Shown here in pieces: positions 6,207 through 7,742 of a DNA stretch of 7,742 bases (positions within the stretch are counted from its first letter, which is position 1; each line of letters begins with the position of its first letter). The notes below the pieces were generated by a model. That model did no database searches and had not been told where the DNA came from. It worked only from the letters and a program-made list of their open reading frames with translations. The translations under genes and the position numbers were made by a program. Location of the stretch: positions 1 through 7,742 of the forward strand of contig CALCCV010000210.1 in NCBI GenBank assembly GCA_937900305.1. Reading direction: 5' to 3'. This DNA is from an uncultured Pseudobdellovibrionaceae bacterium (GTDB lineage Bacteria; Bdellovibrionota; Bdellovibrionia; Bdellovibrionales; Bdellovibrionaceae).

Positions 6207-7121
6207 TTATTTTCTTTTTTTCGGCAACAAATCCATGATGCGAGTGACAAACGTATCTGGAATGTTGAAAGTTGATTTCAACTTATGAAAAGTTCTCAGC
6301 GCCAATTTATCGATAAAAATCAAAACGGCTTTGAACGAATTGTCTTTCGGCCGAGCCCGGTACTCTGTCGAAATCGGCACGGTCGTTCGATCAATAGAAT
6401 AATAATAGAGGGCAATGGACTTTCGCTTCACTCCCGGAGGGCAGGTCGTGGGTTCTGGATGACCATGAAAAGAAGTTTCATCGGTCGAAAAAACCACACA
6501 GCGATTGAAAATCGGCGCCACCTTCACCTGACACTCCTTCATATCGCGAGACCAGAGCTCAAGATGACTGCCCCAATCGTCCTGCCAGCCCTCATTGAGG
6601 TAAACCAAAACGTTGAGACGACGGCGCCATTCATGTCGGTAAGGATGCACCGTAAAATCCGCGTGGATGTTCAAAAACCCACCGCGTTCCGACTGATGGG
6701 GACCGGCTGACGTCAAGCCGGGATCGGCGATCAAATTTTCGATGCCCGTCAATTCCGTCAGAAACTTTAAAAATTCTGGTGAATTCAATTCGCCGATCAA
6801 CGTCGCCACAGAGGAAGGAAGCGTCTTTGCATTCCCACCCTGCTTGTTTTCATTGTAGTGGCGATAGCTTTGCCAATCTACGGCTGCATAATCAGCCGCC
6901 GCTTGCCGAGCCAAATCAGGATTTACAATACCATCCATCACGATGTGCGGGAACGGCCGATCCGTCTGATAGCTGCGTTTGAGCTCCGAGGCTTTTTTGA
7001 ACCACTTGTCATAATCAAAAATCTGAGCTTTCGCCTCTCCCTGATTGGGATTCTGATTTGGGATCTGATTTGAATTCAAACTGGAGATCTGAGATGGATC
7101 CTGAACTTCGGTGCGTGTCAC
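6207..7121 (-). CDS. 2-oxoglutarate/Fe(II)-dependent oxygenase (prolyl-4-hydroxylase-like)
   Basis: A 304-residue protein read right to left. The core at about 55-245 has the iron-binding HxD in NIHADF (His153, Asp155), RRRLNVLVYLNEGW (166-179), SHLELW (185-190), then FHGHP (218-222; His219 the likely third iron ligand) and KRKSIALYYYS (232-242), where Arg233 should bind the 2-oxoglutarate carboxylate. This order is typical of the Tpa1/prolyl-hydroxylase-like group seen in bacterial polysaccharide loci. The substrate is unknown; a protein, lipid-linked sugar or small metabolite are all possible. The N-terminus contains an Asn/Gln/Pro linker from a DNA repeat, and the C-terminus is basic (LLPKKRK). 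I chose GTG 7121 because a strong GAGGGAG lies six bases upstream. A GTG at 7175 would add 18 residues, but it has no Shine-Dalgarno and overlaps the start of the predicted transcript. Confidence 0.85.
   Translation of the reverse strand: MTRTEVQDPSQISSLNSNQIPNQNPNQGEAKAQIFDYDKWFKKASELKRSYQTDRPFPHIVMDGIVNPDLARQAAADYAAVDWQSYRHYNENKQGGNAKTLPSSVATLIGELNSPEFLKFLTELTGIENLIADPGLTSAGPHQSERGGFLNIHADFTVHPYRHEWRRRLNVLVYLNEGWQDDWGSHLELWSRDMKECQVKVAPIFNRCVVFSTDETSFHGHPEPTTCPPGVKRKSIALYYYSIDRTTVPISTEYRARPKDNSFKAVLIFIDKLALRTFHKLKSTFNIPDTFVTRIMDLLPKKRK
7041..7076. repeat. Three tandem 12-base units inside the oxygenase gene
   Basis: On the + strand three units follow head to tail: CTGATTGGGATT (7041-7052), CTGATTTGGGAT (7053-7064) and CTGATTTGAATT (7065-7076). 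Read on the - strand they encode a NSNQ-IPNQ-NPNQ linker before the catalytic domain. A 12-base unit preserves the reading frame, so copy-number change would alter linker length without breaking the gene. Confidence 0.75.
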
Positions 7122-7127
7122 GTGCCA

Positions 7128-7134
7128 CTCCCTC
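7128..7134 (-). promoter_or_regulatory. Strong Shine-Dalgarno deciding the oxygenase start
   Basis: On the - strand GAGGGAG is followed by six bases and then GTG at 7121. It is the best ribosome-binding site in the window and places the start 18 codons inside the longest open frame. Confidence 0.7.
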
Positions 7135-7175
7135 GAAAATATCGACAAAAAAATCAACCAAAAATCGATCCTCAC

Positions 7176-7204
7176 TTTATAGGCCGCGGACTCAAATTGT
7201 ACAA
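7176..7204 (-). promoter_or_regulatory. Sigma70-like promoter for the oxygenase gene
   Basis: Read on the - strand: a -35-like TTGTAC (7204-7199), a 17-base spacer, and a -10 TATAAA (7181-7176). The -10 matches consensus at five of six positions and the -35 at three of six, with ideal spacing. Initiation would fall near 7169, leaving a leader of about 48 bases before GTG 7121. This also argues against the GTG at 7175, which would lie upstream of the transcript start. Confidence 0.5.
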
Positions 7205-7244
7205 CGTTTCGGGACCTGATGCGCCGAGTCCCACGGCCTCAGTC

Positions 7245-7273
7245 TTTACACAAAAAATCCGCTGGCCTATATT
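7245..7273 (+). promoter_or_regulatory. Sigma70-like promoter for the rightward gene at 7298
   Basis: TTTACA (7245-7250) is followed by a 17-base spacer and TATATT (7268-7273); each hexamer matches consensus at five of six positions. Initiation would be near 7280, giving a short leader before ATG 7298. It faces away from the oxygenase promoter, so 7122-7297 is a compact divergent control region. Confidence 0.6.
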
Positions 7274-7297
7274 GCCGGAAATGAAGATCGGTCCCTC

Positions 7298-7742
7298 ATG
7301 CTAAGCAAAATCTCGAATCCTCTCTCAAAATCTCAAAGCCTCAAACACACTGTTTGGATCATTCTCGCGGTGCTCTGTGGGATGGCCGCAGAATCCTTGT
7401 ATCGAAACCATCTCAAACAGACGGACAACATTCGCATTCTGGTGGACGCCGAAATTGAGCGAGGCGGATACTTTGAGCTTTTTTTCAACAAAAAGTATGC
7501 GGCTCTGCCCATTGCACCCGGAGTTCGACACACGTATGTGTTTGAAAACGTCGACTCCAAATTGGAATTTTTGAGACTCGATCCAGGGGATTTAGATCGA
7601 GCTCCGGGCAAACTGTATTCTGTGGAGATTGAAAATGTTGGCAAAAACAAACAGTCCTTAAATGCCCAAGACCTCTCCGCCTGGGGTCCCCAAAACATGA
7701 CAGCATTTAAATTAAACGGTGATCACATCGACTTCATCTCAG
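7298..7742 (+). CDS. Membrane-anchored hypothetical protein, 5' part only (runs off the right edge)
   Basis: The frame is open from ATG 7298 to the end of the window (148 codons, no stop). Residues 1-17 are polar and basic, 18-31 form a hydrophobic membrane segment or uncleaved signal anchor (TVWIILAVLCGMAA), and the rest is predicted to be extracytoplasmic and beta-rich. The pattern GGYFELFFNKKY (56-67), HTYVFENV, then LEFLRLDPGD (89-98) and a closing SVEIENV resembles the beta-sandwich lectin-like segment found near the start of some large bacterial GT-C/YfhO-like membrane proteins, where 'LR.DP' is a recurring phrase. If so, many membrane helices would follow outside the window. A good promoter lies just upstream, but the Shine-Dalgarno is weak. 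Coding status is supported by the long open frame, the sensible N-terminus and the promoter. The function is not recognised with confidence. Confidence 0.65.
   Translation, partial: MLSKISNPLSKSQSLKHTVWIILAVLCGMAAESLYRNHLKQTDNIRILVDAEIERGGYFELFFNKKYAALPIAPGVRHTYVFENVDSKLEFLRLDPGDLDRAPGKLYSVEIENVGKNKQSLNAQDLSAWGPQNMTAFKLNGDHIDFIS

Noticed and set aside
6160..6225. Possible rho-independent terminator (CGCT/AGCG stem, later T-run)
   Set aside because: The stem is only four pairs, lies inside the coding region, and is too far from the T-run.
6285..6710. + strand open frame of 141 codons opposite the oxygenase
   Set aside because: It is antisense to conserved iron-binding and 2-oxoglutarate motifs and its translation shows no domain or plausible N-terminus.
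7306..7334. Repeated CAAAATCTC, 20 bases apart, at the start of the last gene
   Set aside because: Nine bases in a low-complexity TC/A-rich stretch; most simply chance in a Ser/Lys-rich N-terminus.

Overview
The window reads as a surface-glycan biosynthesis locus from a Gram-negative-type bacterium of roughly even GC content. No marker gene fixes the taxon. The glycosyltransferase set resembles O-antigen or exopolysaccharide loci, and a Bdellovibrio-like or other environmental proteobacterial source is only a guess from overall sequence style.

Positions 1-6202 (+ strand) form what looks like one operon of six tightly packed genes. In order: the 3' end of a probable NDP-sugar epimerase/dehydratase; a large family-2 glycosyltransferase (GT2) with a second, degenerate GT2-like half; a polytopic GT-C-like membrane protein; a GtrB/DPM1-like polyprenyl-phosphate glycosyltransferase with two C-terminal membrane segments; a DprE1-like FAD oxidase; and a DprE2-like short-chain reductase. 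Three junctions are stop/start overlaps (ATGA, TAATG, GTGA) and the other two gaps are 12 and 44 bases, which argues for co-transcription and translational coupling.

The likely joint logic is that the GtrB-like enzyme loads a sugar onto polyprenyl phosphate, and the DprE1/DprE2 pair then inverts a carbon of the lipid-linked sugar by oxidation to a keto intermediate and re-reduction. That is the chemistry used in mycobacteria to turn decaprenyl-phosphoryl-ribose into the arabinose donor. A GT-C-type membrane enzyme could then spend the lipid-linked donor on the periplasmic side. No UbiA-like phosphoribosyl transferase is visible here, so the sugar need not be a pentose. This combination is the most interesting thing in the window.

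Positions 6207-7121 (- strand) encode a 2-oxoglutarate/Fe(II) oxygenase that converges on the operon with only four bases between the stop codons. Its gene carries a 12-base tandem repeat coding for an Asn/Gln/Pro linker. Between 7122 and 7297 lies a divergent control region with two good sigma70-like promoters, one facing each way. From 7298 to the right edge runs the 5' part of a membrane-anchored protein with a beta-rich extracytoplasmic region. No tRNA, rRNA, CRISPR array, insertion sequence or convincing terminator was seen.
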